DNA of 37,500 nucleotides, from NCBI GenBank assembly GCA_009760855.2, contig WPIO01000014.1, positions 1,507,501 to 1,545,000 of the forward strand, read 5' to 3'. Shown in pieces: positions 1-11,730 of this stretch. The translations under genes and the position numbers were made by a program. Below the pieces are notes generated by a model. It saw only the letters and a program-made list of their open reading frames with translations, was not told the origin of the DNA and ran no database searches. Positions within the stretch are counted from its first letter, which is position 1, and every line of letters starts with the position of its first letter. The stretch is from Cristatella mucedo (Eukaryota > Bryozoa > Phylactolaemata > Cristatellidae).

Positions 1-482
1 TTGAGAGCATCTTCACTGCCGCCAGCCACGATCTGATGCAGCTGCTGATCAAGCTGTTTGCTCTAGATCCACTGCGCCGCTGTACTTCGTCCGAGGCGAG
101 TGTAACCTGCCATCGGAGCTAATCCTCGTGCCATTTGCCGAGGGCTGATGGACCAAGTGCTAATGTACCGAGGTTTATGTGTGAAATGCACTCGAGAATG
201 TCATGCACACGGAGACACCGTGTGCGTGCTTGTGTGTGCGCACGCATGTGCGTATGTGTGTACATGCTGATGAGTGTTGGTGTGCATATGGCGTGACAGC
301 TCGAGTGCTGGAGCAGAATTGCGCAAGTTGTAATGGCTTGACGTACCGGGCTGTACCTCAGTGTGCACGTTTGATGGCAAATGCCAGGCTGTTTTGTGCA
401 TACTGATACACAGTGATTGTGGCTCAACCATACTTTGTGATACAATGCGCTTATCGTGCCTTTTACGCACCGTTCGTTGCAG
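1..482. other. No gene seen; GT-rich alternating stretch
   Basis: Ordinary mixed-composition DNA. At 218-290 GTGTGCGTGCTTGTGTGTGCGCACG-type alternation is noticeable. Short frames are unsupported. Confidence 0.5.
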
Positions 483-630
483 GCATTGCGAATGGCATAC
501 TTCAGCAACCGGCCAGCACCGTCCCTTGGATCTGAGCTGCCTCTGCCACGAAACTTGCGCCCGGTTACCACGTCCTCGACTAGCGCAGTTGCTGGGAAAC
601 GCAAAGCTTTGGATTTGTCTAGCGATTCCG
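483..630 (+). CDS. Candidate internal or first coding exon
   Basis: Bounded by CGTTCGTTGCAG (ends 482) and the donor TTCCG|GTGAGT at 631. The frame in phase 0 is open through all 49 codons plus 1 nt. It contains an ATG at codon 4, a Pro/Ser-rich stretch, then GKRKALDLSSDS, which resembles a nuclear-localisation patch followed by an acidic/Ser segment. I recognise no family. The polypyrimidine tract is only moderate. Confidence 0.27.
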
Positions 631-892
631 GTGAGTTTCAAGGTATCTTTCTTAAATGGGTAGCTGCTCGCTGTTGGGCACAGGATGTTTTCATAATTTG
701 TTGCTATCGGATGCCAATCTGCTATCGTGCAACAACGCAAGGCTTCCTTGAGTCATGCTGCAAATACACGATTGCTTACTTCCCTAAGAACTATCCTCCA
801 TATGCCTCCAACTTCTGATGATCCAGCAAGTCGCCACTTGAGGTAGGGAGGGGAAGAGTAAGAGGGAGGCAGAGGTAAAGGAATGGAAGAAG

Positions 893-915
893 AGAGGGAG
901 GGAGGGAGAGAGAGA

Positions 916-1007
<92 letters not shown>

Positions 1008-1020
1008 CAGAGAGAGACAG

Positions 1021-1093
<73 letters not shown>

Positions 1094-1133
1094 CAGACAG
1101 AGATAGACAGAGACAGACAGAGAGACAGAGACA
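893..1133. repeat. (GA)n microsatellite
   Basis: About 240 bp of (GA)n, purine strand on plus, with GACAGA interruptions in the middle and right. A purine-rich lead-in begins at 841. Frames through it translate as Arg-Glu or Leu-Ser repeats and are not genes. Confidence 0.98.
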
Positions 1134-1165
1134 GACTGACTGACTGACTGACTGACTGACTGACT
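1134..1165. repeat. (GACT)n tetranucleotide array
   Basis: About eight ACTG/GACT units directly at the right end of the (GA)n array, via GACAGA intermediates. Confidence 0.95.
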
Positions 1166-3006
1166 CTGGCCTAGCTCAGGATGCAATTAAAAAGAAAGTT
1201 TGCTCCTGTACACTTTGATTGAAAGAATTTCTGTGCATAAAGCTCTGTAATCACTTTAAATAAAGAGTGGCACTACTGAAGACCCAAGGGTCCTAACCGG
1301 CGGGTTAGTGGCTACCACAGATTTTCCTATTGTGACATTTATCAATTTTCAAGCAGTAGATCAGTTACAATATTTCAAGAAGCTCTTCAGCAAGCCTTAG
1401 CAAATGATGTCACCCAGTCAATTATGGACCATTTTCTCAAACAGCAGCCACCTTCAGGCAGGTGCTAGAACAACCTGCCTGAGCGTTTTCGTCACAGCAT
1501 AATGCAATCGCGCTAGGTCGGCAGCTACTGTGAAAGCTGCTCGATAGCCTAGCAGACGTACTAAGGCAGAATCGCCTCCCTTGTTTGGTCACCTTTGCAT
1601 GCTCACTCCAGCGGGGCTCTCAGAACTCAGTGCTGGCAGCTCGTGCTCCGATTCGTGAACAATCCCGACTATTATTTCCAGCCGCTGCCGTGGAGTGGGC
1701 ACACTTAGGGATCGGCTGCTTCATCAGCAGCTGAGCACAGGTGACCCACGGCTTCGTCAGGGCAACGGGGTGATCAGTGATCGACGGATACAAATGCTGT
1801 GTGGTTCCTTGAGTGCAGCAGCACAAAGGCAAGCTGCAGGTTCCTCATTAGAGCTTAATGGCTCTGAGAGGCTACGATTGCATACTTCGAATTTGAGCTG
1901 CTACCGAGCCCTACTGAGCCGAGATAAATGCCGGTGTACTACTATTTCACCGGCTCACCAGTGACTTAACAATGAACTATGACCATTCAGCAGTAGCCAA
2001 GCAGCCGCAGTAAAGCTAAGGTGGTCAGGCTGCTGCCAATCTCAAACAATGAAATCTTTGGCCCATCGTTCTTGCCCATCCCTGCATGCTATTATGGCTA
2101 TAAATCACAGGGAAGTCGATCGGGTGACTGGTTGCAAGGCGATTTGCACAACTTCCGTGGGTATCCCAGAGACAGCTATCGAGGCCGAAGTTCACACAAC
2201 CGATCTGCCAGGACCTGAGGCCTGTTGCAAGCAAGCCTCCCTGATGCCGGTCAAGTTTCTAAAGCCAAGCGACGATGACAGCGACACGGGTATCGTCAAA
2301 CGTTTAGGCCGCTCGAGGGGCCTTTTAGACTATTGGAGGTCCGGCAGTGCGACCATCGTCCAGTGCTTGCAGCCTGATGCTTGTCCTCTCTGACGCGTCG
2401 CCTAATTTGTTCGACAGACCACATTCGTGGCCAGACATGTCAAGCGCTTCCTTAAAACATTCGGGGCTCACTCATTTCAATGGCTAGTTAAACGTCTTGC
2501 TAGCTCCCTGAGGTTTCTTCCCCCTGTCAGACTCATGTGACTCACTTACTGCAGGGCTTCAAGATTTTACTGAATGCATGAAGTATCCCCCTCTCTAAAA
2601 GCTTGTCTAAACAACCATGCTGGTCGGGCTGTTTCTAAGAAATCATCAAGGGTTTGAAGCATGCTGTTTTGAACATATCCAACATGGTCTGACATGGTTT
2701 GAAACGATGCACGAAGTCGATGACGAGGTATCAAAGAAGCAACCACCCAGCCACCCAGCAGTATTCTCTGATAAACAAGGAATTACACGATTCTTTTAAA
2801 CTATTTCCCAGGTTTTTAACTCTCTTAGTTTGCCACATGCCTTTACTAAATTAATCTGCCTTTCATAGTCTCAGTGGAAACTTTTTAATGCATGCAGATC
2901 ACCATGGCGTTGGCATCTCGGGTGTTAGCCAAGATGGTCAAGCAATTTCATACTATTCAATGGCCTTTTTTATCCGAAAACATAGTTGGCTGGTTTATCT
3001 TGTTGT
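1166..3006. other. No gene seen
   Basis: No splice-bounded frame or repeat body recognised. An AATAAA lies near 1258, but no supported upstream gene uses it. Confidence 0.5.
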
Positions 3007-3032
3007 TAATATTATTATTATTATTATTATTA
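3007..3032. repeat. (ATT)n array
   Basis: About eight ATT units. It looks like a LINE/SINE 3' tail of this genome, but no element body is recognisable to the left. Confidence 0.9.
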
Positions 3033-3556
3033 CACTCAAGAAAGAGGTCTGGTTTTGTTGTTGGGGAACATCTGGTGATCTGTGGGATCTGCTCGGACAC
3101 AAGCATGTGCACCTTCATCTCAAACTACCCCCAATAATATCGGCTCGGCCAGTTCGACCCAAACCCGGTACTATTACCGGGTTGGCATTGGGGGGGGGGT
3201 GGGTGGGAGGGAGGGAGAGCAGGCTACTGTAGTAACTGTCGGGGGGGGGAGCAATCGCAGACTGGCTGGCTTCAGCACCTTCAGCCGGTCGGTGGCTCCT
3301 CCCCTTGAGAGGGGGTTATGCCCTGTGATGGTCCTCGATTTTGGGGTCACCCCGTGGGTTGCACCAACATGGGGTCCGAGAAGCTGTTATCAGAAATAAA
3401 TTATTTTTTGCAAATATAAAGGGATGTCCAGTAGTATTTGGAGTTCTTCAGTTGGTCTTTAAAGACTAGTTTATTACACTTGAATTGAGCCACTGCAACC
3501 GGTCCCCATGTAAGGTCCCCGTGTGGCGGATTGGTTCTGGAGCGCCCGTAGGAAAA

Positions 3557-3733
3557 AATCAAATCTCAGCTGATTCAACATGCTCATTTGTGTAGTGGCA
3601 GAGAAGTCTTATCGGCTATCACCAATGCTTGCAGCGAGCAATAAAGGATCGACCAACAGCAGGATTCTAACCCGAGACCTCGGTCGTAAAGAGCAAGCAC
3701 CTTACCTCCTGGGCTATCACGGCCTTTAGGAAT
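3557..3733 (-). mobile_element. tRNA-derived SINE, family A, older copy
   Basis: Minus strand: GTGATAGCCCAGGAGGTAAGGTGC head, GACCGAGGTCTCGGGTTAGAATCC around the B box, then GATCCTTTATTGCTCGCTGCAAGC and the ATTGGTGATAGCCGATAAG-like body. More diverged than the copies at 16.6 and 36.8 kb. Confidence 0.75.
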
Positions 3734-4569
3734 ATCTAACCACACCAGGCACTGCAGACGCCGAGCCTGCATGCATTCTTTGACTTATCCACTGTGTCCC
3801 CACTGGACCTTATGGTGGTGCTGTGTCGAACTAGGGTCATAGTTCAGCCTTGGCTTACTCTTAGGTAACCAACCATCTTAGTGCCAGTTGCTGCCAGCCG
3901 CCGGTGATTGCCCTCTGGAATAGTGGTGCAGCTGCGTTTGCACAAGATCGACCTTCGTGCGTAGTTCTTGCATCGTGTGCGAGTGTGCGCTTGCCTAGAA
4001 TTGCAATTGTAGGGGAGCAATTATTCGTCGGCGCCAGAATGCTTGCTTGCCTGCCCTGGCAGCATGGCTCAGCGTGATGACATTCGACAGCTGTCACCCC
4101 TTGGCTGTCACCGCAGGTCATTTCGAGCTGAAGCCTCGCTGGAAGTGCCCTGCCCTCTTACCCCTTCCTCCCCCTACTGCTATGGTGGAATGGCATTGAG
4201 TAGGTTAGCATAGTGCTGTTGCTGCACAGCCTCGCACAGCCCAGTTGCTGCTTTTGCCAAAAGAACTGATCACCCTTCTGGCCGAGCTTGAAAAACCCAA
4301 CTCGTCTTACACCTCTCCGGCAGAGTTCGGGAATACTCGCTTTCGCCTAGCCGCCGCTCAGGACGCTACTGGCAGGCTGGCAGAAGCGTGACTCTCTCCG
4401 CTCAAACACAGAAGGCAGACCGAGATCGTCACCGAGCAGACTATGCTGGCCGCCACCGAGTGCGCATTGTATGCTGACCACTCCGATGCCTCCCGCGCAG
4501 CCGCATGTGCACCCTTGCGGCTTGCTGCTCTCGCTCAGCGAGAGCGATAGCTGGCTGCCTGTGCTCGAG
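3734..4569. other. No gene seen
   Basis: Mixed sequence between a SINE and the (CT)n array. Nothing recognisable. Confidence 0.5.
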
Positions 4570-4782
<213 letters not shown>

Positions 4783-4814
4783 CCGGATCTCTTTAATGGG
4801 TATGTCTGGTGCAG

Positions 4815-5006
4815 GTGGGCGGGTGGACGCGCTTCCCAGCGATGCCGCCCCGGGGCAAGGCTGGCATCCTCGGCGTGGACAGCGAGGGGCCAGCCGGCTA
4901 CCGCCAGGCTGCTGGCTCGACCGTGCTCGTCAGCCTCGCATGCTTAGCAGCGGCAGCAGCGCTGTACCTGCTGGTCAGACGAGCAGCTGGCGGCTACTCA
5001 CGCTAG
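4815..5006 (+). CDS. Candidate terminal exon: small tail-anchored membrane protein
   Basis: A 210-bp (CT)n tract and the sequence GGTGCAG form a possible acceptor ending at 4814, followed by an open frame to TAG at 5004-5006. An internal ATG at 4842 (G at -3) would give 54 residues by itself. Codon third positions are strongly G/C and the peptide is orderly. A Gly-rich start (MPPRGKAGILGVDSEG) is followed by one hydrophobic span at residues 27-45 (TVLVSLACLAAAAALYLLV), then RR and a short tail ending GGYSR. That layout is typical of a C-terminal membrane anchor. I see only a vague pattern resemblance to the Sec61-beta tail and do not claim homology. No polyadenylation signal is obvious just downstream. 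Confidence 0.32.
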   Translation: MGGWTRFPAMPPRGKAGILGVDSEGPAGYRQAAGSTVLVSLACLAAAAALYLLVRRAAGGYSR

Positions 5007-6921
5007 CATTTGCTTGCGGCAGATGGCAGAGTCTTCTGCGCGGCTTAGCCGAGGCCAAGCTAGAACGCTTGGCCGAGGCAAATGCCTTGGATATGTGGTT
5101 TTCCCTCCGATAAAGGTCAGTGCAGAAGCAAGTGAGAACATCTTCCATGTCGTGCAAATGGCATGTGAAGCAGAGAGTCTCACAGATGCGAGATGAGAAA
5201 TCAGGCAGGGAAGCGTCTGAGAGCTGGACAGGCACTGGAATGCGAGCAGACGTCGTGCGCACGGACAGCCTGCTCGAGCGGGGTGTGTGCTTGCGTCGCG
5301 GAGCCACTTCAACGTTCGGCATTGGTTGCCGAGGATAGATTATATTCGCCGGCCGATCGATGTGCCGTTAGGCGAGCCATCGAGCAAGAATGGCACGGGG
5401 CTAACGTCTGCGTTAACGGCACTTTTCGGAAATCGGTGCCACAGGCCACGTGATGCAATTGCGGCTGGTATCTCGTGCGGCACGCACGCTGCAGTGACGC
5501 GGCGCTCCCTGGCTGCCTCTTGCAGCAGAGGCCCCTTGCAAAGCATACCTTCGTGATGCACGACGAACTGGGTTGTTCCTGCTCTGTTCCGTGAACGCTT
5601 GGGTGGTATGCTGAGCTCGGCAGGTCGAGTAAAGAAATTAACTCATTAATTAGTTAAAAAATTAACAAGCCGACTTGCTACTCCTGGTAAACTGTTATAG
5701 CGAAAATATCCTGGACACCCTGTTAGCAATGGATTTCGAAGCTAGCCTGTGCCGTCTGTTGTGCTGCGGCTGTATTTTAGTTGGCAGCTGCTCTGACGTT
5801 GGCTTGAGGCAGATGCTAGCCAATGCGATAGCTTCTAGTTTTTGTAGTCTTTTTATTTTGTGCAGGCGATTGCGCCTTGCCCCATCAGCTCAATCTACTG
5901 TCTGACCTACCCTCACCATTGACGGAATGCTGCAAGCAATCCTGTTCAATCCCATGGTGCACACAGAAGTAGCTTGGTAGCTGCTTGAGCAGATAGCATC
6001 ACCCATGTTGTAAGAGGCATGAAATGAAAATGCAGAGTGCTGGCTTAGCAAAGATGATATCTATTCAAGTTCAACTCCCTCTAATATTGTAGGATGTGGC
6101 CTACTATCTGCCGATTTAGTTGATTGTTTTGAATGTGCTGAACACTCGTGTGAAAACTCGCTGGGCTTTAATCGAGGCTCGTTTTATGCCGTTAATGCTA
6201 CAAACTTTTGCTGAATATGACCACATTTGCAGATAATAACATTCAAGAAAGCTTGATGACATTTATAGCAGAACTTATCAAAGTGAAACCAGTAATAAAC
6301 TCCTGAAGTGGTGTACTAGCATAGCTGACCTCATATTTTAAATTTCACACTGATCTGTCAAGTATTGGCTGAGTTATGGAATTTACAAGGTACACAGCTG
6401 CACTGTAAATGAAGCTGCTTTAAATTCACAAGCATGTACCTCAACAAGCTGCAAACATGTACCAACGTTCAATAAGTTGGGACACAATCCGCATATGATA
6501 TAGAGATCGGTACTTGTTATTTGTAGATGTGTTTTTCCGGTGTACTTCCAGTTTAGACAGGGTTTGAATAATCAATTTTTTTAGTGCTTTGGTTTTATGT
6601 GGAAATTGTCAAAACTTCAAATCCAATTTCTAGCTTGTATCTTTTGAAAGGTACTCTAAGCAATGATTCTGTTGTTGGACGAAACTTCTCAGTATAGTCT
6701 TGACATTTGCCCTTTAGAGAACTCTCAAAGGAACACTGCATTAAAGTTCTGGAACGGGCCCATCATTGGCATATCTCGTTTAGCCATCGCCCTTCATACC
6801 AACCGCTGGGCCTTGTGTTGTGGCAGAAATTAGCTCTATTTGGTTACGACAGTGAGCCTAAAGCTGCCATTCGTTTGCCGGTTGCCCTAAATCACACGTG
6901 CAACCATACGTGTACACACTA
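5007..6921. other. No gene seen
   Basis: 5.0-5.6 kb is CpG-containing and moderately GC-rich. From 5.6 to 6.9 kb it is AT-rich with many stops in all frames. Confidence 0.5.
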
Positions 6922-6932
6922 GCACACACACA

Positions 6933-6965
<33 letters not shown>

Positions 6966-7018
6966 GCGCGCGCACACACACCCTCGCGTGCACACACACG
7001 CGTGCACACACACACACA
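6922..7018. repeat. (CA)n with embedded (CG) runs
   Basis: Alternating purine-pyrimidine throughout, including CGCGCGCG at 6965-6972 and CGCGTGCA motifs. A Z-DNA-prone composition. Confidence 0.97.
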
Positions 7019-7152
7019 CTAGCTGATATTATTCTAGCCTTCATTTCGGAGGTCGCCGATTCTATTCACAATGATGGTCTTGTATGCCACATTCTTCTTT
7101 CTTTCCAGTACTATAATATCTCTTTTGGTGTAAGTCCTTTATCAATTCAGTG

Positions 7153-7185
7153 ATATATATATTATATATATATATATATATATAT
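7153..7185. repeat. (TA)n microsatellite
   Basis: About 33 bp of TA with one ATT interruption, followed by TTTATTTAT. Confidence 0.95.
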
Positions 7186-7268
7186 TTATTTATCCGTTCA
7201 TACACAAGTGAGTAATCTGGACGCAATATTAAAGCTATGTTCTCATAATTGTATTAAGCAGAAACCAG

Positions 7269-7360
7269 TAGCTCGGTTTGGTAAGGCGTCTGCCCGGGTT
7301 CCAGACAAGAGAGATTGAACTCCCACCTGAGATGCGGGCGGACATTTTTGCATGCACGTT
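7269..7360 (+). mobile_element. tRNA-like SINE head, different family (C)
   Basis: TAGCTCGGTTTGGTAAGGCG resembles an A box and GAGATTGAACTCCCACC a B box, about 45 bp apart. No match to family A or B tails downstream. A pseudo-tRNA or SINE head rather than a working tRNA, because acceptor and anticodon stems do not pair. Confidence 0.45.
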
Positions 7361-7844
7361 TGTCTGTCAATCGTTCGGGCATCTGTGTTTAAAGCATGTG
7401 TGGGAGATCAGCTTGTCGTTTGGGGTTTTTTGATCACAGATAGCACATTGCAATACCTTTAGGGCAGCCGGTGCCTCTAGTGGAAAGGTTATTGCAGCCA
7501 GATTGAGGACGTGTCTATCATACTTTGCATACCTTCCTTGGCTCTTGAATTGGCTGGCTTCTGCGGATCGCTCCCACCCTATTCAGACTCCTACGTTGGG
7601 TTGCTACTTATATGGGTGCAATCCATGGACCCCAATACGTCATTGGTGTGACGTGGTTTGTTGCCACGATCTTGCTTCTTATCCATTATATTTAGTGCAT
7701 TTTAATTAATGTAGGCACTACCATAGAAGATATGACAGCAATAAAGGCAGTGCAATCGATTATAGGAAAAATTGGGATTCAAAACCAAATGCTAGTCATA
7801 TTTGCCTATGACGTGCAAACTAAAGGCCTGCTGTGAACTGGAGA

Positions 7845-7936
7845 AGCCATCGCCCACCGCAGGATTTGCAACCCGCGACCTCGGGACCGAGGTCGTGAAA
7901 AGCAACCGCCTTACCTAGTGAGCCATTACGGCTCCT
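7845..7936 (-). mobile_element. SINE family A, tRNA-like head only
   Basis: Minus strand: GAGCCGTAATGGCTCACTAGGTAAGGCGG, then GACCTCGGTCCCGAGGTCGCGGGTTGCAAATCC and GGTGGGCGATGGC. It is then lost, so only the 5' third remains. Confidence 0.7.
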
Positions 7937-8025
7937 GCCGTTCTCATTTTATGGGGTTGCTATGACTGAGGGGCCCATGCTGTGTGCTGTGCCTGGATCC
8001 AGACAGACTAGAAGCAGCAACCCTT

Positions 8026-8029
<4 letters not shown>

Positions 8030-8106
<77 letters not shown>

Positions 8107-8127
8107 ATATATATATATTTATATATG
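8030..8127. repeat. (CA)n-(TA)n compound microsatellite
   Basis: About 36 pure CA units followed by ACATATATATATATTTATATAT. Confidence 0.98.
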
Positions 8128-8194
8128 CACTATCAGCTACTTTTAATTCATGCATGCCCTAATTTTTTTAATAATTATAATTATTACATGATAC

Positions 8195-8270
8195 TAATAA
8201 TAATAGGTCGCTTGTATAGCACCTTAAGAGAACTAAATCTCTATTCGGTAAAAGAGAATCCATAGCCAAC
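8195..8270 (-). mobile_element. SINE/LINE tail fragment
   Basis: Minus strand: ACCGAATAGAGATTTAGTTCTCTTAAGGTGCTATACAAGCG followed by ATT repeats. This is the common 3' end only. DNA to the right shows no tRNA-like head. Confidence 0.55.
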
Positions 8271-10770
8271 GACTTCAAGAACACAAAAGCAAGCATCATG
8301 CTTAGGCCAGCTTGCTGAAGCAATCCTGAAGACACTTGCATGTTATGTTGAATGAATGTTACTTTTAACGAGACTATCGTCTGGATTTATAAAGTCCTAT
8401 TGTGTTTCGTAAGAATGCCTAGCACTAGGAAAAAGAACCACCGGAGTTTAACCACGGCCACCGAAAGCAATGTCAAAGTTCGTACCAACTCATTGACTTT
8501 ATCTGCAGACTTATGCTGGCGGACTGCTACTCCGGCTTAGGCTGAGTTTGTCTGTAGAGCTAGCTGTTGGAGGCATGCTTACCAGGCACGCTTGGTGTGT
8601 CTTTGTGCCGGGAAAGCTCAGACCGACTGCAGCAGTATGTGGTAACAAGTACTGTATACACACACCAACTAGGCTGTTCACAAGTAGGCTGTTTACTAAG
8701 TGCAGTTTCTCATAGTTCTTGAGCCTAGCTGGCAATTAGTTGAAAAGCATGTCTCGGCGCTTGGGTCCTGGCAGTGCATTTGCTATTCCGACAAACTCTT
8801 AAGGGTGTTTTGCTGGCCTACAGCAGTATCGTTAAGGGAATCGAGTTGTGTTTGAAGAAAATGCAAAGACGTTTTAGTAAATCTAGGTCCCTCTTTGCTT
8901 TGCCAATTTCAGTTATAGATCTGCATTTTTACCCGCAAGAATTTCACCTGTCCTAGTATCAAAGGCACCTTAAAAGTGTCGAAATCTTCCAGCACCTGTC
9001 GTTGCTGACCAGCGGCAATGGGTTTTCTGCTACCGAGCATCGACTTGCCTGCCGAGAGTTCCTGCAATAGCAGCCAGCGGTGCAACGTTTATCCTCGCCA
9101 CATTTATCCTCGCCACATTGCGCATGCCAGACGCTTGCCAGTGCCCAGTTGGCACTGAGCATGAGCTTAACAGTCCATCTCTGATCAGCGCCAATCAGTT
9201 ACCGCTACTGCGACCAGCATTCGATATTTTTTACTGTCACTTCTTATTTTCCAGCGTTGGCGCCCATCGCTTAATCATTGGGCCGTGCGTCGGGCAGCAG
9301 CAATGTATGCAACGCTCGCAGAATCTACGACCCAGGCCGGCGCAGCGCTGCTAGGCAGCAGAGCATCACATCAGATGGCATTATTATATAATTCATTATT
9401 CTGAGTAGCCGCTTCTGCAGAACCAAGGAATCGAAAGAGTTAATGGTCTTTGTGAGACCATAAACCGAAACAGTGTGATGTGTAGGTGTACGACTAATTA
9501 TTCATTAATTCTTTCTCTGCTGGGTGAGGGTAGGCTGTGCCTTGATGATGTCTGGCACTGGTTGCATGGATGGTCGTCCACGGCAGGTCATCCTCCTCGA
9601 TAAGCCGTCCTTGCAATGAGCTTGCCAGTGCTGTGTCCAGCTGCTGTACTGTTCTGGCACTTCCCTGTAATCCTGTTCAAGTTAGCAGTACTGAGCGATT
9701 CGCATAAAGCCTGGGCGGCTTTTAGTTTGCTTTTGGCTATTAATGACTATGCAGCCGTGTAAAAAAGCAGACTGTGGACATAGCTTGTGATCCAACAGGG
9801 GGGGGGGGAGGCAAGGAGGAAGGATGGGCTAACGTTACGGATTGCAGTCGCCTGCTGTGCTGATGCTGCAGGATCTCCCCCCCCCCCGTGCACCGTTCCA
9901 GGGTTGCCAACTTGCTGCCCCTTAATCTGTTTTAACCGGATCCTCCGAGATAGTTACCACGGTATAACTAGGAGGCTAAATATACCTACTCTCTGCCATC
10001 ATGAGAAAAACATGTGACTGCATCACTGAGTGGTCACTGGTTTGGTTTGTGGGGAATCTTGGTGCTCTAGTGGCTTCGGTCCTGCCAGTTACCGTGCATG
10101 TGGAATGCCTCAGCCCGTGTTGGCAAGCTTTGAATAGAACGTCTAGCAGCCGTAGGTGGCCGGTTGACTGCTGCTCAGGCACCGTTGGGTGGTCGTCTGT
10201 TTTTCAACTGATCCAAGATCTAGGTGCTTTGTTTACATGGAGGTGTCTGCCTGATCCCATTATGACCTTTTGATGGATGCAGCCCACTGTGTAGTTGCCT
10301 TGTTGTTCTGATCGGCTTAATCCCCCACCCTTGCAACTTGGCTTTTCTGGGAACGATAGCCTGCTCCCAGCTGTTGGCTTTCCCTTATCCGGATTTCCCC
10401 CAGTGCTTTGATATCGATGTAAGAGCAGACAGCTGCTGCTTCTGGCTTCAGTGGCCAGCCTAATCCCAGATACATCTGCTGCATTTTCGGTGCCGCGTCT
10501 AAGTAAACCGTCGGTTACAGCATGCCACCAATGGCTCGTTCATCTAATTGAGGCGGTCTGTTGCATTACGGAGTGAGTGCCTCAGCTGCCCACTCATGTT
10601 CGCTGCCGAGAAATGACGCTGCGGCCCGATCTTATTCTCCAGCAGCTGTCTCCACCTCGTGACCTCGAACACCCACCCCTTGCTGCTGCCGCCACCGCTA
10701 CTACTACTAACGATTTGACCACCGGCTGCTCGACGGCCGTCGTCCCAGCTCCTTGCTATGATTGGTGCCA
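8271..10770. other. No gene seen; paired G and C homopolymers
   Basis: AT-richer DNA with no supported exon. A run of about ten G at 9799-9808 and about eleven C at 9877-9887 are notable. Confidence 0.5.
9089..9118. repeat. 15-bp tandem duplication
   Basis: TTTATCCTCGCCACA occurs twice in a row. Confidence 0.85.
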
Positions 10771-11165
10771 TAATAATAATAATAATAATGCACTTGATAA
10801 AGCACCCTCATAGAACTCAAATCGCTCTCTAGGCGCTTTACATTAGCTGCTAAGAGAAATGCAATTGAATGGTGAGTAATACTGTGCTTGATAAACAAAC
10901 AAAATGAATAACATGGTTAGGGTGACATGCACAGGGTCGGCATGCAAATGTGGTTAGTGGCAGCATGCACAATGTCTGCACGCATAAGCACATGAAGGAC
11001 GAATCACCGGGACCCACTAAATGCTGTCCTAAATAGGTGTTTTTAAGTTCTTTTTAAATGTGGTCAGGTCAGGGGATGTTCTGACGCAGGTCGGGAGGGA
11101 GTTCCAGGCTTCGGGAGCATACGAACTAATGCATGGTCTCCAAAGGATTTGAGGTCACTCGCAGC
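10771..11165 (-). mobile_element. 3' end of an L2-like LINE
   Basis: On the minus strand it starts AAATCCTTTGGAGACCATGC (same block as 16428 and 18808). It then has PKPGTPSRPASEHPLT and FKKNLKT-like coding traces, then a 3' UTR with GTGCATGCTGCCACTAACCA, shared with 16535. It ends AAAGCGCCTAGAGAGCGATT... with (ATT)n at 10789-10771. Confidence 0.7.
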
Positions 11166-11638
11166 CTTCGGCACAACCGTTGACTTGCATGTGTGCCCCC
11201 CTCTCTGTCGCTGTCTCTCTTTCGCCTGCGCTGATGTTGCCATGTGCTCTCGAGCATTTAGGCCAATAGCTCGAAGCTGTGAGTGCCTCCATGGACCGTG
11301 TTCCCGGCGGCATAGTGAGGCGTTCTGTCTGCCGTCGGCATAATATTTAAACGATTATGCAAAGCCAGACTGGCCGAGGCAGAAGCCAGTCGGTTAGGTG
11401 TGACAAGAGTCTCCTGAACCACCACCAACTCCACTTCTTGCTTACCTCGCCAACCCCCCCCCCCGCCTTGTGCCTAGGCCTCGTGCGGCCCCCTTCCCAG
11501 GGAATAAGGTGAGGTTGTCGGTTGGGTCACGCTCCGAGCTGCAGAAGAGGCTCACGTTCGTCGCCGCCTGTGATGTTGCATGCCCACATCCGTGCCTGTC
11601 GGCCGGATGGGTGCAGGCACCAGGAAGGAGAGACCGGC

Positions 11639-11730
11639 AAAGAGAGAGCAAGAGACAGAGAGAGACAGAGAGAGAGAGAGAGTGAGAGAGAGAGAGAGAC
11701 AGAGAGAGACAGAGAGGGAGAGACAGACAG
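11639..11730. repeat. (GA)n imperfect microsatellite
   Basis: AGAGAGAGCAAGAGACAGAGAG-type purine tract with GACAGA variants. Confidence 0.95.

Noticed and set aside
7962-8265. His-Thr repeat frames
   Set aside because: Translation of (CA)n.
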